Source of the DNA: Geminicoccus roseus DSM 18922
GTDB taxonomy: Bacteria > Pseudomonadota > Alphaproteobacteria > Geminicoccales > Geminicoccaceae
Length of the DNA: 64,000 nucleotides
Direction: 5' to 3'
NCBI RefSeq assembly: GCF_000427665.1
Contig: NZ_KE386572.1
Span: 4,402,373 to 4,466,372, forward strand
Made by a program: the position numbers and the translations under genes. Shown here piece by piece: positions 15,748-25,032 of this stretch. A model generated the notes under the pieces. It made no database searches and was not told the DNA's origin. It saw only the letters and a program-made list of their open reading frames with translations. The number at the start of each line of letters is the position of its first letter. Position 1 is the stretch's first letter.

Positions 15748-16986
15748 CTACTGCTGGATGGCCTGGTTGATGACCTCGACCGCGCTGTCCAGCGCCGGCT
15801 TCGGCTCCGCCTCGCCCTGGTAGATCCGCTGCAGCGCGGAGGTGGCGGCGTCCGACGCCAGCTCCCAGTTCGGGATCAGCGGCGCGAACTTGGCGTTCGG
15901 CAGCAGGTCGGTGAACGCGGTGAGCTGCTCGTTGTCGGCGAACTCCGGCGCCTCGGCCACCGCCTTCAGGACCGGCAGGAAACCTTCCTTGGCGGAGAAC
16001 TCGGTGCGGTTCTTCTCGCTGAACGCCGCCTCCTCCAGGAACTTCCAGGCCATCTCCTTGTTCTCGGAGCTCTTGAACAGCATGATCGTGTCGGTCACGC
16101 CGTAGGTGGCCTCGGTGGTGCCCTTGGGGATGCCGGCCAGGCCGTAGTTCAGGTCAGGCGCCTCGCTGGCGATCTGCCCGCGCAGCCAGGGGCCGGACAG
16201 GATCATCGCCGCTCTGCCCTGCTTGAACAGGGATTCGATGTCCTGGCGGTTGGAGCCGGTCGGGCTCGGCTGGGTCAGGCCCTGGTCGATCATGCTCTTG
16301 TAGAGCTCGGCCGCCTGCACGCCGGCATCGCTGGCGATGCCCGACTTGCCGTCCACCACCAGCTCGCCGCCATGGGTCCACAGCGCGTAGTACCAGTAGA
16401 TGTCGGTCTCGATCTCCTTGCCCTGGAGGCCGAAGCCGTAGGCGCCTTCGCCCTTCTCCTTCACCGCCTGGGCGGCCTGGACCAGCTCGTCCCAGGTCTT
16501 GGGCGGCTCGGCCACGCCCGCCTTCTCCAGCAGGTCCTTGTTGTAGTACATGGCGCGCGCCGAGGCGGCGACCGGCAGGCCGTAGGTCACCCCGTCGATC
16601 ACCGAGGGCTCCAGGAAGGCGTCGATGAACTTCGCCTTGAACTCCGGGGTCATGTAGTCGTCGATCGGCTCGGCGATGTCGTTGGCGGCGTAGTCGAGCA
16701 GCCAGCGGGTGCCGATGATCGCGATGTCCGGCGCGGTGCCGCCGGCGATGTCGGTGGTCAGGCGCTGCTGGAGGTTGTCCCAGGAAACGTCCTCGAGCTT
16801 GATGTCGACCTCCGGATGGGCCTGCTCGAAATCCGCCTCCATGGTCTCGAAGATGCCCATGGTCTGGTCGCTGTAATGGGCGACGATGACCCGGATCTGG
16901 GTCTTGTCCTGGGCGAGGGCCGGGCTCATGGCCAGGAGCGCCGTGGCGGCTACTCCGCTCATCATGACGGCGAGACGTCGGTTCAT
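15748..16986 (-). CDS. ABC transporter sugar-binding protein
   Basis: A 412-residue periplasmic solute-binding protein of the extracellular family 1 (CUT1). The start at 16986 gives a normal Sec signal peptide ending SPALAQ|DK at about residue 26. The mature part shows FEQAHPEVDIKLEDVSWDNL, TAPDIAIIG, YGLPVAASARAMYYNKDLL and the hinge-like WKFLEEAAF, all common in binding proteins for oligosaccharides or glycerol-type sugars. The substrate is unknown. It is divergent from the TIM-barrel-like/SDR gene pair, which probably processes the imported compound. Confidence 0.9.
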   Translation of the reverse strand: MNRRLAVMMSGVAATALLAMSPALAQDKTQIRVIVAHYSDQTMGIFETMEADFEQAHPEVDIKLEDVSWDNLQQRLTTDIAGGTAPDIAIIGTRWLLDYAANDIAEPIDDYMTPEFKAKFIDAFLEPSVIDGVTYGLPVAASARAMYYNKDLLEKAGVAEPPKTWDELVQAAQAVKEKGEGAYGFGLQGKEIETDIYWYYALWTHGGELVVDGKSGIASDAGVQAAELYKSMIDQGLTQPSPTGSNRQDIESLFKQGRAAMILSGPWLRGQIASEAPDLNYGLAGIPKGTTEATYGVTDTIMLFKSSENKEMAWKFLEEAAFSEKNRTEFSAKEGFLPVLKAVAEAPEFADNEQLTAFTDLLPNAKFAPLIPNWELASDAATSALQRIYQGEAEPKPALDSAVEVINQAIQQ

Positions 16987-17091
16987 TTTAGGCCAATCCC
17001 TTATTCTTGCTCCCTTGGGCGGGAGCCTTGCCGCCGCTGACCTTAAGGGCAAGGATGCGCGGGCAGCAACGATGTCGGCGGGGGAAGCGGC

Positions 17092-18321
17092 ATGGCCGGA
17101 CGGCGGGCCTATCGATCGATCTATGCATATGCCTGGGACCTGGCCGACGAGGGGCCCGGCTCCTTCGGCGAGCGCATCCAGGCGACCGGGGCCGGCGCCG
17201 TCAGCCTCGCCGCCGCCTACCATGCCGGCAAGTTCCTCCGGCCGCACGGCCGCTCCGGGAAGGTCTACTTCCCCGAGGACGGCACCATCTATTTCCGCCA
17301 CGATCCCGCCGCCTACCAGCGCGTCCAGCCGCTGCCGAACCCGCTCCTGGCCGAGCACGACCCGTTCGCCGATCTCGCCGGGCACCTGCCGGAGATGGAG
17401 CGCTATGGCTGGGTCGTGTGCTTCCACAACACCCCGCTCGGCCGCCTGCATCCCGACCTGGTCGCCCGCAACTGCTATGGCGACCCCTACTGGTATTCGC
17501 TCAACCCCGCCCATCCGGAGGCGCGCGAGTATGTGGTGGCGCTCTGCCGCGACCTGACCCGCACCTACGACCTGGCCGGCCTGCGCCTGGAAACGCCCGG
17601 CTGGCTGCCGTTCGACCATGGCTACCACCACGAGTTCGCCCTGGTCCGGATGGACGCCTGGACCAAGCTTCTCCTGGGGCTGGACTTCTCCGAGGCGACC
17701 GTCACCGCCGCCGCGGTGGACGGCATCGACGTGCTGCACGTGCAGAAGCGCGTCCGCGACGCCCTGGACGTGTTCCTGTCGGCGGAGGTCGCCATCAGCG
17801 AGGCGCAGGCCGCCGACTGGATCGCCTCGGACCTGATCGCCGACCCGGACTTCGCGGCGTTCCTGCGCTGGCGCTGCAAGCTGGTGGCCGAGGTGGTCCG
17901 GGAGATCCGCGACGTGGTCCCGGCCGCGGCCGAGGTTCGGGTGATCCCTTCGGTGCAGCGGCCCTCGGCGCGCGGCTGGATCGAGGGCTCCGACCTGAAG
18001 CTCCTGGCCGCCGCCTGCGACGGGCTGGAGCTGTGCGCCTATGAGCGTTCCGCTGCCGACGTGCTGGCCGACATCCACCAGGTCCGCCGCCAGGTCGGCC
18101 CGGACGCCAGCCTGTCGGCGATCATGCGGCCGAGCTTCCCGGACCTGGCCGACGGCGCCGACACGGTGGCCGCCGCCCGGATCCTGGCCGGCCACGGCGT
18201 GGATGGGCTGGCCTTCTACAATGACGGCCACATGCGCGCCGGCTACGTGCACACCGCCCGCGCAGCCTTCCAGGCCTTCGACGAGGTCGCCGAGGACATC
18301 CAGGCGGAGGCAGGCCGGTGA
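17092..18321 (+). CDS. Putative TIM-barrel sugar-metabolism protein, unknown
   Basis: A 409-residue protein without a signal peptide; the ATG at 17092 has GGGGAAG six bases upstream. Alternating strands and helices such as YGWVVCFHNTPLGRLHPDL, LRLETPGWLPFDHGYHHEF, AEVRVIPSVQRP and GLAFYNDGHMRAGY give a (beta/alpha)8 appearance like glycoside hydrolases, with conserved-looking Asn, Glu and His residues at strand ends. I cannot name a family. It overlaps the SDR gene by four bases and is divergent from a sugar ABC importer, so a role in breakdown of the imported sugar is inferred. Confidence 0.6.
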   Translation: MAGRRAYRSIYAYAWDLADEGPGSFGERIQATGAGAVSLAAAYHAGKFLRPHGRSGKVYFPEDGTIYFRHDPAAYQRVQPLPNPLLAEHDPFADLAGHLPEMERYGWVVCFHNTPLGRLHPDLVARNCYGDPYWYSLNPAHPEAREYVVALCRDLTRTYDLAGLRLETPGWLPFDHGYHHEFALVRMDAWTKLLLGLDFSEATVTAAAVDGIDVLHVQKRVRDALDVFLSAEVAISEAQAADWIASDLIADPDFAAFLRWRCKLVAEVVREIRDVVPAAAEVRVIPSVQRPSARGWIEGSDLKLLAAACDGLELCAYERSAADVLADIHQVRRQVGPDASLSAIMRPSFPDLADGADTVAAARILAGHGVDGLAFYNDGHMRAGYVHTARAAFQAFDEVAEDIQAEAGR

Positions 18322-19106
18322 ACCGCTTCATCGCCAAGACCGTGCTCGTCACCGGTGGCGGCCGCGGCATCGGCCGCGCCACCTGTCTGCGCCTGGCCCA
18401 GGAGGGCGCGGCGGTGGCGGTGGCCGACCTCGACCTGGCGCCGGCCCAGGAGGTGGTCCGCGAGATCGCCGCCACCGGCCGCACCGCGGTGGCGCTGGAG
18501 GCCGACGTCACCAAGGCGACGTCGGTGGAGGCCATGGTCCGCAACGCCGAGAAGGCGCTGGGCCCGCTTTCCGTGCTGGTCAACAACGCCGCCGCCACCT
18601 CGGCCTCCACCGTCGAGGCCACCGGTGAGGCCGACTGGGACGTGGAGTTCGACGTCACCCTGCGCGCTGCCTACCTCGTGATGAAGTCGGTCATCCCGGG
18701 CATGGCCGAGCGCGGCAAGGGGGCGATCGTGGCGATCGGCTCGGTGAACGGCCGGGTCTATGTCGGCAATCCCGCCTACAGCGCCGCCAAGGCCGGCCTC
18801 GCCATGTGGGTGAAGGCCATGGCGGTCGAGTACGGGCCGCAGGGCATCCGCACCAACATGGTCAGCCCCGGCACGATCCGTACCCAGAACCGCTCCTGGA
18901 CCGACCGGATCGCCCGCGACCCGCAGATCTTCGAGAAGCTGGCCCGCTGGTACCCGGTCGGCCGGGTCGGCAACCCGGAGGACATCGCCGCGGCGGTGGC
19001 CTTCCTCGCCAGCGACGAGGCCGGCTTCGTGAATGGCGCGGACCTGGTGGTGGATGGCGGGCTCACCGCCGGGATGGGGCCGTTCGTGCAGGAGATCAAC
19101 GGCTGA
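18318..19106 (+). CDS. SDR family NAD(P)-dependent oxidoreductase
   Basis: A 262-residue classical short-chain dehydrogenase starting at a GTG that overlaps the previous stop (GTGA). The nucleotide-binding TGGGRGIG is at residues 12-19, NNA at 89-91, catalytic S142, and YSAAK gives Y154 and K158. The aspartates in VADLDL after the second strand favour NAD. The C-terminal LVVDGGLTAG is standard. As the second gene of a sugar-uptake-linked pair it probably oxidises a sugar or polyol. Confidence 0.88.
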   Translation: MNRFIAKTVLVTGGGRGIGRATCLRLAQEGAAVAVADLDLAPAQEVVREIAATGRTAVALEADVTKATSVEAMVRNAEKALGPLSVLVNNAAATSASTVEATGEADWDVEFDVTLRAAYLVMKSVIPGMAERGKGAIVAIGSVNGRVYVGNPAYSAAKAGLAMWVKAMAVEYGPQGIRTNMVSPGTIRTQNRSWTDRIARDPQIFEKLARWYPVGRVGNPEDIAAAVAFLASDEAGFVNGADLVVDGGLTAGMGPFVQEING

Positions 19107-19222
19107 GCCGGCCGCCAAACTACGGTCTGACCTTGGACAATCCGGCGCTTGAAGTCTATCATCCTCGATGGAGTCCGTCGCTGCTGCGGCGCAGGCGATC
19201 CTCGAACCCGAAAGGAAACAAG

Positions 19223-19645
19223 ATGCGGATCCGGGCTGCCTTGGTTCTTTCGCTGCTGGCGGCGCCCGCCCTGGCGGCCGACTGGCCGGACCTCCGGGGA
19301 ACCTGGAAGGGCACCAGCCGGGCGGTGACGATGGGCGAGGGCGGGCATTACGGTGCCACGGACGGCAAGACGCCGGTGTTCAGCGAGGTCGAACTGACCA
19401 TCGAGTTCACCGACCAGAAGGACGGCCGCCTGTTCGGCACCATCAGCTCGGCCCATCACCGCGAGCCCAAGCTCGCCGTCATCTCGGTGGACCAGCAGCT
19501 CGTCGTCACCGCCGACGGCGACGGCCAGTCGGTCGGCAAGCTCATCGACGATGATCACCTGGAGCTGTGCTACACCCAGACCTCGAGCGCCGACTCCCAG
19601 ATGATCGCGTCCTGCGTCCTGTTCGAACGCCAGCGCGGCGGCTGA
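19223..19645 (+). CDS. Small exported protein of unknown function
   Basis: A 140-residue protein beginning with a Sec signal peptide (RIRAALVLSLLAAPALAA, cleavage near residue 19) and preceded by an AAAGGAAA ribosome binding site. The mature part starts DWPDLRGTWKGTSRAV and continues as beta-rich sequence ending in YTQTSSADSQMIASCVLFE, suggesting a small beta-barrel or lipocalin-like fold in the periplasm. I recognise the WPDLRGTWKG pattern only as a conserved hypothetical type. It stands alone after the SDR gene. Confidence 0.65.
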   Translation: MRIRAALVLSLLAAPALAADWPDLRGTWKGTSRAVTMGEGGHYGATDGKTPVFSEVELTIEFTDQKDGRLFGTISSAHHREPKLAVISVDQQLVVTADGDGQSVGKLIDDDHLELCYTQTSSADSQMIASCVLFERQRGG

Positions 19646-19803
19646 TGCGGCAGCCACAATTGGAATAGTAATAACGATAAAGTAAAAATGCAGCGCTCAT
19701 TACAGCGAGTATAAATAACATCTAGTAGATGTTGTTTGACCGCTTGCGATCTCGTGATTACTGACTTCGTCCGCTCGTGCTCCATCATGACGGACGACAG
19801 ATC
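19646..19803 (+). promoter_or_regulatory. AT-rich promoter region with an inverted repeat
   Basis: This block is strikingly AT-rich for the window, especially 19660-19740. AACATCTA G TAGATGTT (19717-19733) is a perfect 8-base inverted repeat that extends by three more A:T pairs beyond one mismatch. It lies 70 bases before the RTX-type gene and probably regulates it. It could also terminate the upstream gene. Confidence 0.5.
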
Positions 19804-21801
19804 ATGGCGACGAAAAGCAACCCGTTGACTTTCCTGGTCGGCGACCAGGGCAGCGAGGCGCTCTATCTGCTCCACGACCGCAACGGCGACGGCGACACTG
19901 CCGATGTCGGCGAGGTCGGCGTCTTCTTCGACGGCCACAACGCCGCCGGCCTGGCCGACCCGCTGGCCTCGGTCCTGGACACCTTCCAGGGCAAGGACGG
20001 CTCGGTCTATGCCGGCGACAACGGCACCGACAGCGTCTACCGGCTCTACGACCGCAACGGCGACGGCGACGCCACCGATGCCGGCGAGGCCTGGGCCTGG
20101 TTCTCCGCGGCCGGCAATGCCGGCGGCCACAGCCTGGTCACCCCCAACGGCATCGCCGGCGACGACGACGGCAACATCTACATCGTGACGCCGGGCGTCC
20201 TGTCCGGCGAGAGCCGCGACCTGATCTACAAGACCACCGACCATAACGGCGACGGCGACGCCCAGGACGCGGGCGAGGCCGGCATCTGGCTGGACCTGCA
20301 GACCATCAACCCGAACTCCTCGGCCTTCGAGATCTCGTTCGACGGCGACGTCGCCTATGTCACCGACACCAACGGCCGCGACCCCGACACGATCTACCGG
20401 ATCGAGGACAAGGACCGCAGCGGCGACATCCAGGCGGACGAGGTCTCGGTGTTCATCGCCGACGGCAACCCCTTCGGCGTCAACCCGGACTTCGCCCACG
20501 ACATCCATGACGGCTCGGTCTACGCGTTCGAGTTCACCGGCGGCGGCGACAACCGGGTGTGGCGGCTGACCGACCTGGACGGCAGCGGCTCGATCGACCA
20601 GGCGGGCGAGGTTCAGCAGATCTGGAACGCCGGTCTCCTGCCACAAGGCTACGCCGCCTCCGCCGGTCCCGGCATGGACGTGCTGGAAGACGGCTCGATC
20701 CTCCTGGCGCTGAACGGCGGCCAGCCGACCCAGGACAGCGTCGTCCATCTGGTGGACGGGAACGGGGACGGCGACTTCCAGGACGAGGGCGAGACCCGGG
20801 TGCTGGTTTCCCGGGCCGACGGCGCCGCCTGGCTGGACCGGCCGCGCCCGGTCGAGGAATACCAGGCCTCGTCCGGCCGCCACGAGCCCGCCGCGCGCGG
20901 CACCGAGCATGATGATCGCTGGGTCGGCGGCAAGTCGGCCGACAAGTGGTCGGGGAGCGGCGGCAACGACGAGGCCCGGAGCGGCGGCGGCAGCGACAAG
21001 ATCTATGGCGACGGCGGCAACGATGTCCTGTTCGGCCAGGACGGCGACGACCATCTGTTCGGCGGCGCTGATCAGGACCTGCTCGACGGCGGCAACGGCC
21101 AGGACCGGCTCTATGGCGGGGCCGGTGACGACCGGCTGGCCGGCGGGGCGGGCAATGACCGGCTGGATGGCGAGGATGGCGAGGACCATCTGGCCGGCGA
21201 TGCCGGTGCCGACCAGCTGTTCGGCGGTTTCGGCAACGACATCCTGGAGGGTGGGACCGGCGACGACCATCTCTACGGCCAGGAAGGCAACGACACGATC
21301 CGTGGCGGCGCCGGCAACGACGTGGCGCGCGGTGCCGAGGGCGACGACCTCGTCGATGGCGGCGCTGGCGACGACTTCGTCTATGGCGCCGACGGCAACG
21401 ACCGCGTCCAGGGCGGCGCCGGCGACGACCAGGTGCGCGGCGATGCCGGCGATGACGTGCTGAGCGGCGATGCCGGCGACGACCGGGTCTATGGCGGGTC
21501 CGGCGACGACATCCTCTATGCCGGCTCCGGCGCCGACCAGCTGTACGGCCACGAGGGCGACGACATCCTGGTCCTGGACGTGCTCGACCCCGGCGCCGGC
21601 CAGGACCTGTTCAACGGCGGCAGCGGCGAGGACGTGCTGGAGCTGCACCTCTCGGCCAGGGTCGCCAACTCGGGCGCCTTCCAGGCCGAGCTCGACCGGT
21701 TCGAGGAGGTGATCGACCCCGGCACCAACTACAGCTTCGAGTTCAGGTCGCTGGGCCTGGTGGTGCAGAACATCGAGAGCTACGAGCTGGTGGTCGGCTG
21801 A
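19804..21801 (+). CDS. Calcium-binding protein with EF-hand-like repeats and RTX domain
   Basis: A 665-residue acidic protein. The first ~340 residues hold six spaced EF-hand-like loops of the DRNGDGD/DLDGSGS type, each followed by GE and a beta-strand, which suggests a propeller-like domain stabilised by calcium. From about residue 378 to 593 there are many GGxGxDxLxGG nonapeptides forming RTX parallel beta-rolls. The C-terminal 70 residues, with YSFEFRSLGLVVQNIESYELVVG, resemble an uncleaved type I secretion signal. RTX proteins are exported by HlyB/HlyD/TolC systems; none is encoded here. There is no recognisable catalytic domain, so an extracellular adhesin or matrix role is likely. Confidence 0.82.
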   Translation: MATKSNPLTFLVGDQGSEALYLLHDRNGDGDTADVGEVGVFFDGHNAAGLADPLASVLDTFQGKDGSVYAGDNGTDSVYRLYDRNGDGDATDAGEAWAWFSAAGNAGGHSLVTPNGIAGDDDGNIYIVTPGVLSGESRDLIYKTTDHNGDGDAQDAGEAGIWLDLQTINPNSSAFEISFDGDVAYVTDTNGRDPDTIYRIEDKDRSGDIQADEVSVFIADGNPFGVNPDFAHDIHDGSVYAFEFTGGGDNRVWRLTDLDGSGSIDQAGEVQQIWNAGLLPQGYAASAGPGMDVLEDGSILLALNGGQPTQDSVVHLVDGNGDGDFQDEGETRVLVSRADGAAWLDRPRPVEEYQASSGRHEPAARGTEHDDRWVGGKSADKWSGSGGNDEARSGGGSDKIYGDGGNDVLFGQDGDDHLFGGADQDLLDGGNGQDRLYGGAGDDRLAGGAGNDRLDGEDGEDHLAGDAGADQLFGGFGNDILEGGTGDDHLYGQEGNDTIRGGAGNDVARGAEGDDLVDGGAGDDFVYGADGNDRVQGGAGDDQVRGDAGDDVLSGDAGDDRVYGGSGDDILYAGSGADQLYGHEGDDILVLDVLDPGAGQDLFNGGSGEDVLELHLSARVANSGAFQAELDRFEEVIDPGTNYSFEFRSLGLVVQNIESYELVVG

Positions 21802-21816
21802 TCCGGCTTCACCGGC

Positions 21817-21848
21817 GGCGGCCGGGGGGCTTCTAGTCCCCGGCCGCC
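21817..21848 (+). terminator. Terminator hairpin after the RTX gene
   Basis: GGCGGCCGGGG (21817-21827) pairs perfectly with CCCCGGCCGCC (21838-21848) around a 10-base loop. It starts 16 bases after the RTX stop; the right arm lies within the last codons of the convergent fpg gene. Confidence 0.6.
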
Positions 21849-22666
21849 CCATCCGGCTGGCAGCGCGCACAGAAAAAGGTCGCCCGGTTGCCCTGCACCA
21901 TGCGCAGCACCGGCTCGGCGCAGACCGGGCAGGGCAGGCCCGCCCGGTCGTACACCTTGAACAGGTTCTGGAAGTTGCCGAGCTCGCCATCGGCCTGGAC
22001 ATAGTCGCGCAACGACGAGCCGCCGGCGTCGATCGCCTCGGTCAGCACCGCCCGGACGTTGTCGGCCAGCTCGTCCAGCCGCGCTTCCGGAACCGATCCG
22101 GCCTGGGTGGCCGGGTGCAGGCGGGTGCGGAACAGCGCCTCCGAAGCGTAGATATTGCCGACCCCCACCACCAGCTTCTGGTCCATCAGCGCCAGCTTCA
22201 CCGCGACCACCCGGTTGCGGAACGCCGCCGCCAGCGCCTGGCCGGAAAACGCGTTGCCGAGCGGCTCCAGGCCCAGCCCGGCCAGCAGCTTGTGGCTGGC
22301 CAGCTCCTGGACGGTGGTCAGGTCCAGGGCGCCGAACCGCCTGGGATCGACGAAGCGCAGCACGGTGCCGTCGTCGAAGCAAAAGGTCAGGTGCTCATGG
22401 GCGCCCATGGGATCGCCGTCGAACACCAGGCGGCCGGACATGCCCATGTGCAGCAGCATCACCTGGCCGTCGTCCAGGAAGACCTGGATGTATTTTGCCC
22501 GCCGGGCGAACCCCTCGATCCGGCGGTTCTGGAGCCTGAAGGCCAGGTTCGGGGGCAGGGGCCAGCGCAGGTCGGGGCGGCGCTGGACCGTCTCGGCGAA
22601 GCGCCGTCCGGTCAGGCGGAGCTCCAGCGCGCGCTTGATGGTCTCGACTTCGGGCAGCTCAGGCAA
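21833..22666 (-). CDS. mutM: Formamidopyrimidine-DNA glycosylase
   Basis: A 277-residue base-excision repair enzyme that removes 8-oxoguanine and formamidopyrimidines and nicks the abasic site. Catalysis needs proline directly after the initiator, and the sequence PELPEVE begins only after the TTG codon at 22664-22666, so a TTG start is required; the upstream ATG at 22708 would add 14 residues and destroy the active N-terminus. Also visible are the H2TH-type VGNIYASEALF and the C-terminal zinc finger CPVC...CARC. It is divergent from ubiE, a common alphaproteobacterial arrangement. Confidence 0.93.
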   Translation of the reverse strand: MPELPEVETIKRALELRLTGRRFAETVQRRPDLRWPLPPNLAFRLQNRRIEGFARRAKYIQVFLDDGQVMLLHMGMSGRLVFDGDPMGAHEHLTFCFDDGTVLRFVDPRRFGALDLTTVQELASHKLLAGLGLEPLGNAFSGQALAAAFRNRVVAVKLALMDQKLVVGVGNIYASEALFRTRLHPATQAGSVPEARLDELADNVRAVLTEAIDAGGSSLRDYVQADGELGNFQNLFKVYDRAGLPCPVCAEPVLRMVQGNRATFFCARCQPDGAAGD

Positions 22667-22762
22667 AATATCATCCGGGAATGCGGGGAACGGGTGCTTG
22701 TTGAGCATCCAGGTGCCATCACCTAGAACCGCCGGGCAAGCGTGGCGAGGATAGTGCGTAAG

Positions 22763-23521
22763 ATGACGGACGCGGCGGACGAACTCGCACGGTCGTTCGG
22801 GTACGAGACGGTCGATCCCGAGCAGAAGGCGAAGAAGGTCCGCGAGGTCTTCGACCGGGTGGCGTCGCGCTACGACCTGATGAACGACCTGATGAGCGGC
22901 GGCGTGCACCGCCTGTGGAAGGACGCGCTGGTCGACTGGCTGGCGCCGCGCCGGGGCCTGGTGCACCTGGACGTGGCGGGCGGCACCGGCGACGTGGCCT
23001 TCCGGATCATGGACCGGGTCGGCGGCGAGGCGCAGATGACGGTCTGCGACATCAACCACGCCATGCTGGAGGTCGGCCGCGACCGGGCGATCGACCGCGG
23101 CCAGGTGCACGGCCTGTCCTGGGTGACCGGCGACGCCATGGCCCTGCCGTTCAAGGACCGGTCGGTCGACAGCTACACGATCGCGTTCGGCATCCGCAAC
23201 GTGACCCATATCGACCAAGCGGTGAAGGAGGCCTACCGGGTGCTCAAGCCCGGCGGCCGCTTCCTGTGCCTGGAGTTCTCCCGGCTGATCATCCCGCAGC
23301 TCCGGCCGATCTACGACCAGTACTCGATGCGGATGATCCCGCTGATGGGCAAGCTGGTCGCCAACGACGCCGAGAGCTACCGCTACCTGGTCGAGAGCAT
23401 CCGCCGCTTCCCCGACCAGAAGAGCTTCGCGCAGCTGGTCGCCAGGTGCGGCTTCGGGCTGGTCAAGGTCCGCAACCTCTCCGGCGGGGTCGCGGCGATC
23501 CATTCCGGCTGGCGTCTCTGA
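22763..23521 (+). CDS. ubiE: Ubiquinone/menaquinone biosynthesis C-methyltransferase
   Basis: A 252-residue class I SAM-dependent methyltransferase that methylates the quinone ring in ubiquinone biosynthesis. [32 protein letters not shown] (SAM-binding motif I), [24 protein letters not shown] and [11 protein letters not shown] are UbiE signatures. The ATG at 22763 is preferred; a GTG at 22742 is in frame. It is followed directly by ubiB and is divergent from mutM. Confidence 0.95.
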   Translation: MTDAADELARSFGYETVDPEQKAKKVREVFDRVASRYDLMNDLMSGGVHRLWKDALVDWLAPRRGLVHLDVAGGTGDVAFRIMDRVGGEAQMTVCDINHAMLEVGRDRAIDRGQVHGLSWVTGDAMALPFKDRSVDSYTIAFGIRNVTHIDQAVKEAYRVLKPGGRFLCLEFSRLIIPQLRPIYDQYSMRMIPLMGKLVANDAESYRYLVESIRRFPDQKSFAQLVARCGFGLVKVRNLSGGVAAIHSGWRL

Positions 23522-23523
23522 TC

Positions 23524-25017
23524 TTGTTCGCCCCGATCCGTCACGGACTGCGCGGCCTCAGGGTCGTCTGGGTCCTCATGCGCCACGAGGCGCTGTTCTT
23601 CGTCGACCTCCTGCCGATCCCGCCCCTGGCGCGGCGGGTCGCCGGGCCCTGGGCCGGGCGGCGCGCCACCCGGCGGCCGGGCCAGCGCCTGGCCGATGCG
23701 CTGGTCGAGCTGGGCCCGAGCTTCGTCAAGCTCGGCCAGACGCTGGCGGTGCGCCCGGACGTGATGGGCAGCGAAGTCGCCCGCGACTTGGCGAGGCTGC
23801 AGGACCGGCTCGACCCGTTTCCGGGCGACCTCGCCATCGCGCTGATCGAGCGCGAGCTGGAGCAGCCGATCACCCGGCTGTTCCAGCGCTTCGACAAGAT
23901 CCCGATCGCGGCCGCCTCGATCGCCCAGGTCCATTTCGCGGTGCTGCCCGACGGGCGCGATGTCGCGGTCAAGGTGCTGCGCCCGGGGGTGGAGATCGCG
24001 ATCGAGCGCGAGCTGGCCTTCTTCACCTGGCTGGCGCAGACGGTGGAGTACCTGTTACCGCATCTGCGCCGCCTCAAGCCGGTGGCCACCGTCGCGGTGC
24101 ACAGCCTGTGGACCCGGCGCGAGCTCGACCTGCGCCTGGAAGCGGCGGCGGCTGCCGAGTTCGCGGGCAACTGCGCCGGCGACGAGGGCTTCCGGGTCCC
24201 TTACGTCGACTGGGAGCGGACCTCGCGCCGGGTGCTGACCCTGGAGCGGGTCGGCGGCACGCCGTCGGACCAGCGCGAGAAGCTGTTGGAGCAGGGCCTG
24301 GACCCGGACGTGATCCTGGACCGGGCCGCGGTGGTGTTCTTCAACCAGGTGTTCCGCGACGGCTTCTTTCATGCCGACATGCATCCCGGGAACACCTTCA
24401 TCGAGCCGGACGGCACCATCGTGCCGGTGGATTTCGGGATCATGGGCCGGCTCGACCTGGAGAGCCGCAAGCATCTGGCCGAGATCCTGGTGGGCTTTCT
24501 CAGCCGCGACTACCGGCGGGTGGCCGACGTGTTCGTGCGCGCGGGCTTCGTGCCGCCCGACGAGGACCGCGACGCGTTCGCCCAGGCGGCGCGCGCCATC
24601 GGCGAGCCGATCCTGGGCAAGCCGCTCGCCGACATCTCGATCGGCCGGCTGTTCGGCCAGATCCTGACCGTGGCCGAGCAGTTCCACATGCAGCAGCAGC
24701 CGCATCTGCTCCTGCTGCAGAAGACCATGGTGGTCGCCGAGGGGGTCGGCCGGGCGCTGAATCCCTCGGTCAACATCTGGCAGACCGCCGAGCCCCTGGT
24801 GGCGGACTGGATCGCACGCCATCTCGGGCCTCAGGCACGGGTCATCGAGATGGCCCAGGACCTGCAGGGCCTGGCCAGCCGGGCGCCCACGGTGATGCGC
24901 CGGCTCGACCGGGTCCTGGAGCGGTTCGAAAAGGAAACGCCGATCCGCTCCGAGCGGCGCTGGCTGTGGGTGGCGGGCATGGCCGCGGCCTTCTTTCTCG
25001 GATGGGTCATCGGATAG
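23524..25017 (+). CDS. ubiB: Ubiquinone biosynthesis protein UbiB (ABC1/ADCK kinase-like)
   Basis: A 497-residue atypical kinase-like protein needed for ubiquinone synthesis. The KxGQ motif is KLGQ at 69-72, the nucleotide loop is AAASIAQVHFA, and FHADMHPGNTF and VDFGIMGRL supply the catalytic-loop and metal residues. A C-terminal hydrophobic helix anchors it in the inner membrane. No ATG lies at the expected position; TTG at 23524, three bases after the ubiE stop, gives a normal N-terminus. An ATG at 23578 would shorten it by 18 residues. Confidence 0.93.
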   Translation: MFAPIRHGLRGLRVVWVLMRHEALFFVDLLPIPPLARRVAGPWAGRRATRRPGQRLADALVELGPSFVKLGQTLAVRPDVMGSEVARDLARLQDRLDPFPGDLAIALIERELEQPITRLFQRFDKIPIAAASIAQVHFAVLPDGRDVAVKVLRPGVEIAIERELAFFTWLAQTVEYLLPHLRRLKPVATVAVHSLWTRRELDLRLEAAAAAEFAGNCAGDEGFRVPYVDWERTSRRVLTLERVGGTPSDQREKLLEQGLDPDVILDRAAVVFFNQVFRDGFFHADMHPGNTFIEPDGTIVPVDFGIMGRLDLESRKHLAEILVGFLSRDYRRVADVFVRAGFVPPDEDRDAFAQAARAIGEPILGKPLADISIGRLFGQILTVAEQFHMQQQPHLLLLQKTMVVAEGVGRALNPSVNIWQTAEPLVADWIARHLGPQARVIEMAQDLQGLASRAPTVMRRLDRVLERFEKETPIRSERRWLWVAGMAAAFFLGWVIG

Positions 25018-25032
25018 CGGGAGCGGACGACC

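Noticed and set aside
19570-22002. An 810-codon open frame on the minus strand opposite the RTX gene
   Set aside because: It is the mirror of GGxGxD-coding repeats, giving Val/Ala-rich nonsense; the plus-strand RTX protein explains the sequence fully.
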